Source: Azolla pinnata (lineage: Eukaryota; Streptophyta; Polypodiopsida; Salviniales; Salviniaceae). Taken from it: 64,000 nt of DNA. Both the position numbers and the translations under genes were made by a program. Below the pieces are notes generated by a model that was not told where the DNA came from, searched no databases, and saw only the letters and a program-made list of their open reading frames with translations. The stretch lies in assembly GCA_037176905.1 (NCBI GenBank), contig JBBBWG010012112.1, forward strand, positions 1 through 64,000, written 5' to 3'. Of this stretch, positions 27,799 to 40,128 are shown one piece after another (within the stretch, counting starts at the first letter, position 1; each line of letters opens with the position of its first letter).

Positions 27799-30700
27799 TC
27801 AATCACCCTGGAAAGACAAGGCCTTCTGCACACAAGAAGCAAGACCTTGAGAAGGCATCGGAGTGGAGGTTGGTGGAGACTCATTTTGATCCTTCAAGCT
27901 TTTACTGCCACTACTATTGCTTCGTCGCCTCTTTGCACAAGGGCTCGGAGTCCGACCAACAATCCCAACTTGAGACAACATTGGCTGAAGAGGCATCCTT
28001 TCAGAAGTCCCCAACTCACTACTTAGTTCTCCCCTCTTGATCTTCTTCCGGTTATCTCGTTCATTAGCCATATCTATCGCATCCTTCTGCATCTCCTCTT
28101 GTGATGCACCACTAAACAGATCATACCTACTAATGTTAGCTACATATTGATGATGTTGACATCAAGCAACATAAGAATGACTTGCACCTATACTAGCTAG
28201 CCATTGACAAGTTAAATGTGATGCAATATTTGCTACATATCGACATTGACAATATACAGATGTGCACCTATCTATATTTGCTGCCCATATTATATGTGAG
28301 AGCACACCTTTCTGTTAAAATTTGACCAATCGCTGGAGAGGATTCCCGTCCTTGCTGATGTTGTCGGAGTACACTGTGGTTTAACCATGTTAGATATATG
28401 GGATGGCAATATATAGGACGAGTATACCCAGAAATTCCAATGTCCAAGCATATACCTTGTGGTCAAGTTGTTCAGCTGCTTTTCCAATCTGGCATGCCTC
28501 CTGCATCCGACAGATATCAATGAATTTGAGTTTTTTTGGGTAGAAACCCAATTAAGAGAATATGGAGTAATCCTGCATCCAACCGTTGAACTTTTGCGTT
28601 TTACAAGCCAAAGGTTCATTTTAGTTATATAACAACCCAAGTTTGAAATATGTCCTCTATTAAAGAAAACATGTACATACTCTTAATCCTGCATCCAACC
28701 GTTGAACTTTTGCTCTTTACAAGCCTAAGGTTCATTTTAGTTATATAACAACCCAAGTTTGAAATATGCCCTCTATTAAAGAAAACTTGTACCTTATGAG
28801 AGAGTCGCAGAGGGCAACGTAATCATCTAGATTACATTTCTGATTTTCTGTATCCTTAATAGCCAAATTAACTGTATTTGATGCTAACGATGCATCGTTT
28901 CTTCCCGGTAGGCTACTTGTAGATAGCTCACCATGATGATCATCATTTGTCAGAGCTTCATAGACAGCTCGCAGCCTTGATTCAACCCTCATCCTGTTTT
29001 CAGATGAGCTCGCACGGATGATGGATAATGCATTTCTTTCCTTCTTTCCACTTTCAGATTGAACAGAGACAAGTTCCGCCTCCAACTTTTGGCAAAGGTT
29101 CTGAAGGTGCATTCTATCTCTATCAGCCGCATCCAGTTTCTTCAGTAAATCTGTAGTAACTTCAACCTTTGATCTTAATGCAGTGTTTTCTTCCGTGGTT
29201 GATTTTATTTTTACAACTATGTCATCAAGCTTATACTGAAGCTGACGTTTATCATCCTCAAGCTGTTCTATTGCATCTCGGGCTGCATTTAACTCTGATA
29301 GCATACTAATCCTACCATTCTCAAGTTCACTTACCTGTGATAGAAGGTTAACCTTCTCTTCTTCAAGTTCTTGCAAAGAATGTTGAGTAGCATTTAGATC
29401 TGATAAAACTGTAGACTTATCTGTCTCAACCTGTACCATACCAGCTTTAGCTGCAATTAACTCTGATAGAAGAGTCATCTTATCATGTGAAGTTTGGAAA
29501 GCTGCCTCCTTCCATTCCTGAAGCTCTCCCTCAAGAGAAGTTTGCATCCCAGCAATGTCTTCGAGCTTTGATCTTAATGCAATGTTTTCTTCAATGCTTA
29601 ATTGGACCTTGATATTCATGTCTTGCAGCTCAACCTGAAGCAAATGTTTTTCGTTTTCAAGTTGTTCCATATTATGACGCACAGCAGTTAACTCTGAGAG
29701 AAATGCGGCTTTCTCATCCTCGAGACGTTTCATGGCAATTTGAACTGCATTTTGCTCTGAATGAAATTTCAGCTTATCATCCATAAGCTGTTTCAGGGTG
29801 TCTCGTGCCTCACTTAATTCGAACTGAAGGGTTGTTTTATCATGAGAAGTCTTGTCTGTTCTCTCTTTCCACTCCACGAGGTCTCTCTCAAGGGAAGATT
29901 TCTCATCTTTCAAATCACACAATTCTTTTTGTAAGACACTACAAAGCTCCTTACATTCAATCAGTTTTGTCTCTAGAAGAATTTGCTCATCTTTCAAATT
30001 TACAACTACTTTTTCCAAACTACTAACTTCATTGGCTGCGACTTCAAGCTTCATATCAACACTTCTTTTGCTTGCGTTCAGAACCCCCAAATTTGACTGA
30101 AGACATAGTACCTCTTCTTTAGTTTCTTTAAGACAGCGTTGTGTATCCTCTAGATCACCACATTTCTGCCTCACCTCCAATCTCAGGCTGCATGCTTCCT
30201 GAGCAGCAGTTTCAGCCTTTGCCTTCCAATTGTGTAAATCTGACTCCATGACGTGGGTAGATTCAAGATTAAGTTTTACCAGTGCAAGTTCTTCAGCCAA
30301 AGCTTTATTCTGGTCTCTAGAACATTGTGCTTCATTCATCAATAGTGTCAACTGTGAGGTTCTTTCTTCCTCGATGAGTTTTATCTGTTGCCTAAGTTTT
30401 TCAGCAAGAAAAAAGGCGCTTTTTAATTCTATGCTCGAGAGGATTTCGGATCCTTTTTCTTCAGCAGAAATCCCCTGTTCGTCATACAAGTCAATGGCAA
30501 GTGTATTATCCCATTGACCAAGGTCCTGTAATGACTCTTGCAGCAAGTGTTGCAGTTTTAATATATCTCCAAGTCTATCATTTTCCTTACCTTTCTTCTC
30601 CTGATAAATTCTTTGCAAATTTTCAACTTTTTGTACTGCATTTGCCAGTTCTGTTTCTCTTTGCTGAATTGCTGCTTTCACTGAGTGTTTCAAAAACATT

Positions 30701-33700
30701 ATCTCTGCATCCAGTTCCTTGGTCAGGGAAGTAGCAAGCGGTAGTGTATAACCATGTTTATGCTGACATGTGGAATTGTTCCCAAGTTCTTTATTGATTG
30801 AACATATTGCTGTCAAGGTGTGCTGCCTGTATGATTCAATAATGGATTTCCATCTGTCACAGAGCTGGCCTATTTCATGCCTCGAAGCCGTGATTTGCAA
30901 ACGAAATTGTGAAATATCATTCTGCCACTGGGAGACTTGAAGGTCTGGAAACCCTGCTGGGTGACTTGAAGTCATTGCCATTTTCATGTCCTTTTCAATC
31001 TCAATGAACGAACTCCGGATTTTCTGGACCCATTCTGCTTCCCCTTTTTCATAAAATTGTATTTGATCAACTAGTTCATGATTCTGCTTTTCCTTTGCAA
31101 GTAGTTTCTGCAGAACGTCCGTTATGTTGTGAAGAATAACATTTTCTTTATTTCTCCTTCTATATTGTCCTAACTGCAGTTCCTTTAGCTGTCTCTGTAA
31201 TTCATGAAGCATAATGGAACCTTTAGAATTTTGGTTGCCTTCATTCACCACCTCTCTCGAGTCACAGATAATCATATCTGCAATCTCCATGTTTGTATCA
31301 TTTGTTTCAACACTTTTACTGGTATCATATAAATCCATATCCTCCAAATGTAGCAAAGCCTTCAAAGCACAAAGGCCGTCTTCTTCATATAACATAGATT
31401 GAATGTTCTTTGTGGTGCTTATCAGAGCAGCTATGCAAGCCTCCACAGAAGCCTCATTTCTGCAGTAAGCCTCTAACTCACAATTCAACTCTTTTATCGT
31501 ACATTTCCATTCTGCATTCAATAGTTCAAAGATGTTCTGTTTTTCTCGAAGTTCCTCTTCCAGGCGTGTTTGCAAGGTTACAATTTCACCCTCTAATTTT
31601 TCCTTGATTCTATCCATCTTCCCTTCTAGATCTCGGCACCTTGTTAAAGCTTCTTTGAGTGCCTCGTTTTGACTGTGCATGTCTTTTCTTGCCTTTTTTA
31701 AGTCAATTTCTGCATTGTTTAGTAATTCTCTTGCAAGACTTAGATCAGCTTCTTTACCACACACAACTCTAGAAAAGTTTTCCACTTCTTCCTGGAGTTT
31801 ATTTACAAAAGTTTCTCTTTCCTGAAGTGCAATTTGTAAGCCATTCTTGACTTGTTTAAGCTGCTCTATCTCTTCTGTTTTCCTAGATATTTCAGTAGTC
31901 ATAGTGTGAACTTTGTTTGTAACCTTTGCATTTTGCTCTTGCATGCTCTCTAACTGTGTCTGCATATCTTGAAGCCGTGCTTCAGCAAATGAGCAATTTT
32001 CAGTTAGCATTCTCTCCTTGTCCATGTAGCATTTTAGTTCCGTATCTTTCTCATCTATCAGCATTTTTTGTTCCTTAAAATTTTCTTGCAAAAGATCAAA
32101 ACTATACTGCATATCCTTAAGAGCGCTCTCCTTGGCTGATACTAATTGGGACAGTACAACCCTTTTCTCCTTTTCTGATGCAACCTCATGAAGAGAAGCA
32201 AGGAGATCCGCTTCTAGTTTCAGCCGGTCAGAAAAAGTGGATAGCAATTCTTCACGTACCTCTGTTAAGTTAGACTCAAGTTTCTGAATCTTTTCTTTGC
32301 TTATCTTATCAGATTCTTCCAATTTGCTTTCAATCTCTTTTAAGCTCTTTGCAGATAAGGTTTCAACATTTTGTGTTTTCTCCAAATCATGAAGCAGTAG
32401 CTTGTTTTTGGATTGCTCCTCCTCTAATAACTGGCTACAACCTGCAAGCTGCAACTTTAAGCTCTCAATAGCACCTTGCATCAGATTCTCTTTCTCCAGC
32501 TTTTGATTCATTTGTTCCTCAGCAACTGACAAATCCACCATCTTGGTTTCCAGCGCAATGTTGATTTTTTCAATTTCATCCACCAGTGTTTGCCGTTCTA
32601 TTTTCCATAGGTTTTCTTTTTCTTGCATTCTTTCATAAGCTTGACCCAACTTGTCAACCTCGGACTGTTTAGCAGAGTTCTTTTTTTTAAGCTTTTGCAC
32701 ATAACCTTCTATTTCTACAACTTCATTTTCTTTGGCCTTCAAATTGTTTTCCAGATCAGACAAGCGATTTTGAAGTAGCATTTCTTCTCTCTCTTTCTGA
32801 GCTAGACTATTCTTTGCCTTAGAAACCTCATTAGCTAGTTGTTGGACTGCCCATTCAGAAGCAATTAGTCTTTCTTCTTTCTCTTGCAGGCATGTCGTTG
32901 CCTCTATTGCACTTTCCTCCAATTCCTTGATTTTCTGTTCATAACTGGCTATGCAATCTTGTGCTGCTGTAGAATTCTCGAAGATTTTCTGCACATTTTT
33001 CAACTCTTCGGCCTTCAATGCAATGATCATATCCTTTTCCTCCACAACTCTGACAAGCCTCTCTGCATTAACCTTCTCATTATTAAACTCTATTGAAAGC
33101 AAATCTACCTTCTCTTCCAAGGCTATGACGGATTGTTTGAGAAACCCATTTTCTTCTAGAATGGTTCCCTCTGTTTTCCTGAGCTCATTGATAATAGATT
33201 CTTTGTCTTCTAAGGAAATCAATAACTCCTTGAACTCTGCTTCCTTTTTCTGCATCAATTCAGAAGTTCGCTGAAATTTCCGATCAGATGCTAAAATGCA
33301 GTCTTGCAACTCTTCCTTGTGCACCTCAATTTTATCTTTAGCAAGCCTTAATTCAGCACTTACCGCAAGAAGCTCTGCCTCCATTGAATCCTTGCTTTCA
33401 GTAATGTGTGAAATCTCAAGTGTCTTTTCAGAGAGAGCAGTCTTCAGGTGAACTATGTTCTGTTCCATGGCATCAATCTTCTGCCGATACATGCGCACCT
33501 CTTCCTTCAATGACTCTCCCTGAAAACTGAGCTTCTCACATTCTTCGACTTTGAAAAGCATCTCCAATTCTAAAGCATCCATTTTCTCTTTTGTTTGTTT
33601 AAGAATGCATTCCTTTTCTTGTAATACAGCTGTAAGAGCAGAAGAGGTGAAGGAGAGTTTGGATTCCAAATCCTTGTATTCTTGATTCTTCGACTCCAGT

Positions 33701-35442
33701 AGTGCATTCATTTCATCAAGTTGCACAAGTGCTTGGGCCTTCTGCTCATCACTTGACAAGACTTTTTGTTCAAGTCGTTCATAGCTAGACTTCAAGGTGT
33801 GGAATGCAGATGAGGTCTTCTCCAGAATACATTCTTTTTTTGCTAGCTCTTTTTCAATTGTCTCTATCTGAGAAAGAAAGTTCCCTTTCTCCATCATCCA
33901 GCTACTTTCTTTCTCGGACCATTCTACTAATGCTTTCTGGTGAAGTTCATGCAGCTCAGAGTATCCTATACATGTTTGGCTTAAATGACGTGACTGTAAG
34001 TTCTCTTGCATCAGCATGAACTTCTCCTCTTCTAAGCCTGTTAGAGTATCCATAAGTTTCTCTATTTCAGCTTTGGCCTCTGCTCTTGAGGTTTTCACTT
34101 TCTCCAGAGCCATACTTGTCCTTTCTAATTCAGCTTTCACATCTCTCAACTGGATTTCTGCTGCATTCTTATCTTCCAAAGCTTTCTCTAACTCAGCTAT
34201 AATATTCTCAGTATTTCGATTGTACTCTTCTTGCAAGGTTTTTAATTGACATGTGGAGGACTCTTGAGACATGCGTATGGCCAGTAATTCCTCTTCCTTT
34301 TTCTTCAACAAATCTTCACAAGAGGCATGCATCTGCTGGATATCTTTAAGAGATGCTATATCTAGAGCCATCGATGTAATCTGTTCTTGGTGTTGCACAA
34401 GTTCTTGGTGCAAAGCATCTATTTCTCTTGTTTTGACTTCCAGAATATCTGACGAGAAACGTAGATCACTCTCTTTTGATCTCTCTAATGATTCAATGCA
34501 GGATTCTGCAGCTTTCAGCTTCAAGTAAGTTTGTTCCATCTCTGTTTTAAATCCAGAGATTTCATCTGAAAGGCAAGACTTGGATTCAGTCATGTGCTTC
34601 ATTGCATTTTCAGCAAATGAAATCTTATCATTGAGTTGTTGTATATGGTCCTCCTTCAATCTTAGATCATCGTGCAAATTATTCAACTTTGATAAAATTT
34701 CCTCTCTTTCATTCTTCCAGCGTATCTCTTGTTCAGTGAATAGTTCTGTTTCCCTTTTTCTGACCTCTTCTAGAGCTGTAAACCTTTCTTTTTCTTGATC
34801 CAGCTTATTTCTGAGGTCATCCACTGTTGATCTGAATTCTTCAAGTTCGTTAATCATGCGATCCATTTCATGGTGTCCTTTTTCTTTAAAAGCTTCCTGA
34901 GCTTTGAGATTTATGATCATCCTTTCTTTCTCTAGCAATGAATCTTTCAGTGCTGATGTTTCTTTTGCAACAATCTCCTGGAGGGCAAATTCTGCTTCTG
35001 TAAGCCTATCAACAAGTTGTCGCATTTCTTGCTCTCTTTGGGAAGCTTCTTCAACAAGAATTCCCTTAGAGTTCGTAAGGTGTTCTATGGCGCATTCAGC
35101 CCTTGCAAGCTTTTCTGTAAGCTCCTTCACTTTTTCTGTTTTCTCGTTTAAATTATTTTCACAGTTAGACAACAGATTCAGAAGCCCATCTTTTTCGTTC
35201 TTCCAGGCCATCTCCTCTGACTTGAGAGTCTGAGAAATCTTTTTGTTGAGTTCTTCTAGCACTCTCACTTTACCTTGGGAGTGCTCCAATTCTTGCGACA
35301 TCATCTGTTTGGATTCTTGGACATAGTGAGGTTGTTCTACTTCAGCAGTAACTGATTCTCCTTCTATATTCATTTGTTCAATGTTCTCCAAAGTAGCACT
35401 TTGGATAGATTCGCTATAAAGCCTCCCAGATCCAGAGTCCAT
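27799..35442 (-). CDS. Giant coiled-coil protein (2357 aa), function unknown
   Basis: Four exons: 35442-28793 (6650 bases), 28500-28456, 28373-28308, 28111-27799. All three introns are phase 2 and the frame continues through each. ATG 35442 is chosen because an in-frame TGA lies just upstream. Nearly the whole protein is heptad-repeat coiled coil rich in Glu, Lys, Leu and Gln. A module with a tryptophan recurs near the N-terminus and middle (AWKNEKDGLL, RWKNEREEIL, SWMMEKGNFL, LWKIERQTLV). A less repetitive segment (~residues 1290-1600) contains SQWQNDISQFRLQ and LCDRWKSIIESYRQH. The last ~100 residues are basic, with NRKKIKRGE and CAKRRRSNSSGSKS, perhaps a nuclear-localisation or microtubule-binding tail. 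No motor domain, GRIP domain or transmembrane segment was seen. It could be a tether, a cytoskeletal linker or a nuclear-envelope filament protein; I do not recognise the subfamily. Confidence 0.85.
28568..28799. repeat. 116-bp tandem duplication spanning the first splice donor of the coiled-coil gene
   Basis: Copy 1 (28568-28683) and copy 2 (28684-28799) both begin TAATCCTGCATCCAACCGTT and differ at only a few bases. Copy 2 reaches into the coding exon and contains the real donor (AAG|GTACAAG on the minus strand, at 28793/28792). Copy 1, inside the intron, carries a degraded counterpart, so the duplication produced a second near-copy of the exon end. Confidence 0.85.
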
Positions 35443-37400
35443 TATATTTTTGCTCAAAGCAGATCATAAGTTCATGCCCTGAAATGTGCACTACCATGTC
35501 AAGAAGCCTGCAGTTTATAAATAATTCCATGAAAATATCAACAAATTTACATGTTATCTTTTCCAAAAAACGTGCAGATAACAGCTCTCTAAGTAGTGTC
35601 AAATACTTAAATATATCATCTTGAGATTAGAGTGAAAGCATTTTAATGCATTGTTGAAGATGTATATACCTTTCCTAATGCAGAAAAGTAATTCATTGAT
35701 CCTTGCACCTACATCATGGGAAATTTCCTGGAACGGAAAGCTCCTTTTTGTAGGTACAGGAGTTAGCATGCACTAAAAACACCAGCACAGCTTGATGTGA
35801 AACCACTTTCTACACTTTCAGTGCATAAACAAGTTGTACTTTCATTTTCTGGTAATTGCAACCGGCTTCTTAAATATTTTCACAATGAGTGGCACTCTGT
35901 AAGATGAAACATCGAGTTACATTCTCTATCAGAAATTCCCACCAGCCCATCATAAAATCAGTGCATAACATCTTTTTCCAGACAAAACTATATATAAAAT
36001 GCATATATGTTGGGGATGGTTTTCACAGTGGAACCATATGATTTTCTTGATTGAACCCGATATGACACTTTATGATGAAAGTTGGTTCCTATACCCTGAA
36101 GCAGTAATAAGAAAGGAGAGAAATATCTCATATATGACCAAAGTGAACATAACTATCCAAGGAATCTCTTCAAGGTTCCTAATTTGTAACATACTTGGAG
36201 AGAAATCTATCAACTTTCTTGAGAGATTCGAGGAGAAGCTGAATGAGACGAATTTATCCACAAAACTATAACAATAGAACACGATCAGTGTTTTCTATAT
36301 CACCATTATCTTACGCTCAGCTAATGGTATAGCCATTTAAGAAGTTAGGTTAGTGCGTTTTTATTTATATTCGTTTTTTCTCCAATGTGAGACAATTCAG
36401 GGGAATTTTCAGTTCATTCTCATGGGCTATTTCAGTTATTTCTTATCTTTTTCTCTTTCTTTTCTTTTCTCATTCATTCTGTCTACAAACAGATATTTAG
36501 AATTGATATCCAACTTCTTCCTCACAACGTAGTGCCTTCCACACATAAAATAGAGATGATTAAATCTCTCCAAACAAATCATAATAAATGAGAAGAAACA
36601 AAAGTAGATGCTCCATCAAGAACGGCGGAAGAGAAACTTATAGATTCCGAATATCTTAAAGCATGTCATACCCTAAAGCGGATTAACCTAGAACTAACAT
36701 GAGCAGACAAGGGTGGACTAGTACATTAGTAAAACGTTGCTCGGGCTCCACGGATCAAGAATTATAGTAAATTGAGGCAAAATATTCATCGAAATTGGGC
36801 TACACTGTGACCTAACATGCGTTGAAGTGCCTTTCCCTGCTTCTGATTAAATTCACAATACATAAGATGCTCAACTTGAATGATTTAGCGCCGCATACTT
36901 TTGTGAAGCAAGTAGTCACCTGCATTGTCTTGCATTTGGATGCCATGATCTCTCTGCTTTTGAATCTCTCTTGAATTCGACCCCAATTGCTTCAGAAAAA
37001 CATAACCCCTTACTGAATACTACCTGCAACGAGATGGAAATCCTGAGAAAATACATGTGTGGAGAAAAAAAAAAGAGATCACTTGCTTTCCTTTCTCTGA
37101 CGCTCTGGCATTACTGCGGCCTTCGGCTTCCCAGTTTTACCTGGAGCACGCGAGGAATGTCCCCGTGGCGGCGGAGACTTGGAACGGGAGAGCGGCAGCG
37201 AAACGGAAGGACCAGCTACCTGTTGATGGAGGGAGCGGGAGGAGGAGGAAAAGGAAAAGGAAAAGGAAGCATTCCCCTCTGCGTGCCTGCTTCTCCGGAT
37301 CTGCACTGTTCTAGATTGCCTGCCTGCGCCGTGGCGTGTGTCTACGTCGTCTGCGTCTGCGTCTGCGTCTGCGTCTACTGTGTGTGAGAGGCCTGTAGGC
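35443..37400 (-). promoter_or_regulatory. Probable 5' leader, leader intron and promoter of the coiled-coil gene
   Basis: A good acceptor (TTTCAG|GGCATG at about 35480 on the minus strand) precedes the start codon, with short upstream reading frames in between. About 1.7 kb further upstream a GC-rich island (37090-37380) in otherwise AT-rich DNA carries a strong minus-strand donor (CCAG|GTAAAA near 37142). A non-coding first exon there, spliced to 35480, is the simplest reading. The open minus frame over the island lacks an ATG for most of its length, which fits a leader rather than a protein. Confidence 0.4.
37347..37381. repeat. GTCTGC hexanucleotide repeat
   Basis: Four to five tandem copies of GTCTGC with a degenerate start (GTCTACGTC), at the edge of the GC-rich island. 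Confidence 0.85.
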
Positions 37401-37423
37401 GCGAATTTGAAAATTTTGTTCAA

Positions 37424-39380
37424 AAACTGAGCCTGCGTTTTTGCGTTTGCGTTTCAGCTTTTCTCGTTTTGGATGAAGGTAATATAACTTTTTTCTAGAA
37501 ATAGAGATTGCAGGGTTGGAGGTTATTGGCAGGGCTAGAAAATTTGCCCTAACCTGAACGGGCGTTAAAGATTAATCAACCGGATTATAAAAACAATAAG
37601 AATCTTATAGGATTTAAACGGTTCAGTTTGCACCTGAAACAAGGGAAATATTTTGCACCATCGTCCCTTGAAATTAAATTAACTTTGGCTACATATAGAA
37701 ACGAGGACCATATAATGATCTAATCACACGTGTATGTGTATTTAACTCCGCCTCCTCGGAGCAGTTCTATCTGAATCTCCTTTCATAGCATCATACTGCA
37801 ACTCTAGAGTGTGTAGCAAGTTGGATTCACGCATAGAGTAACCAAATACCTTTAAGCGTCTCGCCTTCCATTGATTCCACAAAGCGATTACAAATGTCGC
37901 TTGCCATCATATATCTCTTACCCATGCAACATCACATCCCAATCCATGCGTAATTGTTGTTATCAAACCAAACCATGAAAAAAGTTAAATGCGCGTCTGA
38001 AATAGTTTGGGCCAACTAATTCCTCCCGTCGCATTCAGAATACGTTGCATGGCGCTAGAAGAGAAATTGTATCCAAACCTTTGTAATCCAAAGCATGTGC
38101 TTTTGAGACTTCTGTTGACAATAGCAAGAGAAACATTGTCTATACACCTCGATTCTTATTGTTCGGCCTCCAACTAGCAACACGTCGTGTACAACTTGCC
38201 ACTGAAATTGTAGTAAAATTTTCAGTTATATTTTTGCTTCCTGATTTTGAATTAGAACTCCATCGAGAAAACCTCTCAAAGACATCGCATTTTCTCGTGA
38301 ATTCTCATCATCAATGGTGCTTGTAAAGAATTACAAGCAAAATATGAAGCAGTCGATGATTATGAAACTATAGGGGCTTGAGGATTGTGGCGGATTGTAG
38401 AACGAGAGAGAAGACAGGCTAAACAACGAAAATAATTATACTAAAAAATGAGCAACGAGTACAAAAGATTGTACAAGTTTAAATATATATTAATTCAAGC
38501 TAGAGCAAACACCTCGATTACAAACATGGCTTGTCCAAAAGGATAACGTGAATACCCGTTATTGACCACTCTCCGCACATTCAGCCACTTGAAAATCACA
38601 TTGCAATATTTCAGACATGTTGAAGCTTGGCTAACAAATATAGCAGATACCTTGAGCCAATGTGTAGCACATCTTCTACATTCTTGGTGTTTTAAGGGTT
38701 TAGTATGTGAGTGGGTTTGTGATAGTATGTAGATATTAGTTGAAATTTATAATACGGCTGTCCCATAGAGGGAGCCATGTATTGTCAATCAACGATGACA
38801 CGTTTTTCTTCTTCCTGTATATTGCATATCATTGTGCATGAATTAGTCTTTGGGTTGAATCTTATTTTGTATATTTATTGTGCGTTGATTAGGAGATTTC
38901 GAGCATGTATGTAGGAAATTGATTAGTTCAAATGTCGATAGTTAAACAACTCGAGTGGTAGTTCGTGGGCTCAAGTCGCTTGAAAAAGCTTTCAAGTGCT
39001 TGGCCTTTGGAGTCTCGAAACGTTAATTGCTTGAAGATGGCAAAATCATCCATACAAACACAATAGAAGACATCATCTCGCTCGAGAATGGCGCTCTCAG
39101 ATTTGACACAAGAGTGGAGCAGATGACGAAGCTCATTTCTGCATGGTAAATTGCATAACAAAAGGAAATAGCAAAACGTGAGAAATCCCAATAACATCGA
39201 GCAGTTACGCCACTAGCAGGAGAATGGAGTTACAATCTCAACAACTATAACACCAACTCGATCCATCAAGATCCACTAACCTCAACAAATGATGCATGGC
39301 TCAACGATTAGGAGGCTTTGAACCGTGCGATGAGCCGATCAATAATCACCGGAATGACTTGGATATGTCAATACATCACT
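37424..39380. other. AT-rich intergenic stretch
   Basis: No gene recognised. At 38973-39160 the plus strand reads an open stretch ending DIISLENGALRFDTRVEQM, which has a protein-like feel and may be an old transposon-derived remnant, but I cannot name it. The rest is featureless. Confidence 0.4.
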
Positions 39381-39381
39381 G

Positions 39382-39940
39382 ATGTATCATGCTAGTTCTT
39401 CTCTACAGAAGCTCATACTCTCTACAAACATATGCATGCAAATGCATGCCATCATCAGCATACACATGCATACATGTCATCCTCAGCATACACATGCATG
39501 CATGTCAATGCTATGCTATCCTCGTTGTACGTATGTACATGTCATCCTCCGCATACGCGCACATACATGCCATCACGCACATACATGTCATCCTCACAGC
39601 ACACATACATCCGGATGTCATCCTGGGCATGCACATGCAATCCATGCCACGTGCATCCAGCCACGCACCCATGTCATCCTTCACATGCATGCCATCCTAT
39701 GGATGCACACATGCATACGGGTCATGTGCATCCATCCATGCAACCATGCCATCCTTCACATGCATGTCATCCTATGGATGCACACATGCACACGGGTCAT
39801 GTGCATCCATCCATGCACCCATGCCATCCTTCACACGCATGTCATCCTATGGATGCGCATCCATCCATGCATCCTATGGATGCGCATGCATGTCATCCTA
39901 TGCATGCACGCATGTCATACATGTCATGTCATCTCATCTT
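39382..39940. repeat. CATGCATGTCATCC minisatellite with a 75-bp higher-order period
   Basis: The stretch is built from CATGCATG, ACATACATG and GTCATCCT words. From about 39655 to 39880 they form a 75-base unit (containing TCCTATGGATGCACACATGC and GGGTCATGTGCATCC) repeated about two and a half times and then decaying. Three plus-strand frames remain open through it, giving His/Cys/Met-rich pseudo-proteins. Confidence 0.85.
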
Positions 39941-40029
39941 ATCACATACACACACCTTCTTCACCCTCGCCCTGCTCACCCCTGAATATTCTGTTCCCCT
40001 GCTTTTCCATGTTCGTGATCATGGTGGGA

Positions 40030-40128
40030 CGCCATAGCTAGGGTTCAGGATTTCTTCTTCTTCTCCTTCTTCTTCTTCTTCTTCTTCTCTTCCCTTTTGC
40101 GCCATTTAAAACTTATGCTCTGTTAGCC
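40030..40128 (+). promoter_or_regulatory. Pyrimidine-rich leader of the EXECUTER-like gene
   Basis: A TTC/CTTCTT tract (40049-40096) lies directly upstream of the start codon, as in the pyrimidine patches often found around plant transcription starts. The start context is GCCATGTCT. Confidence 0.4.

Noticed and set aside
28741-35457. Start of the coiled-coil protein at 35457
   Set aside because: That codon is TTG and an in-frame TGA lies just upstream; the first ATG is at 35442.
37079-37423. Minus-strand open frame with SRSKSPPPRGHSS
   Set aside because: No ATG until near its end, low complexity, and a splice donor inside; better read as an untranslated leader exon.
38928-39197. Gene or element remnant suggested by DIISLENGALRFDTRVEQM
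   Set aside because: Protein-like, but too short and unrecognised to name; kept only as a note in the intergenic entry.
39655-39880. CRISPR-like regular repeats
   Set aside because: The 75-bp units are contiguous with no unique spacers, and the genome is eukaryotic.
39382-40041. Three overlapping long plus-strand open frames rich in His, Cys and Met
   Set aside because: All three frames are open at once because the sequence is a CATGCATG minisatellite; there is no family resemblance.
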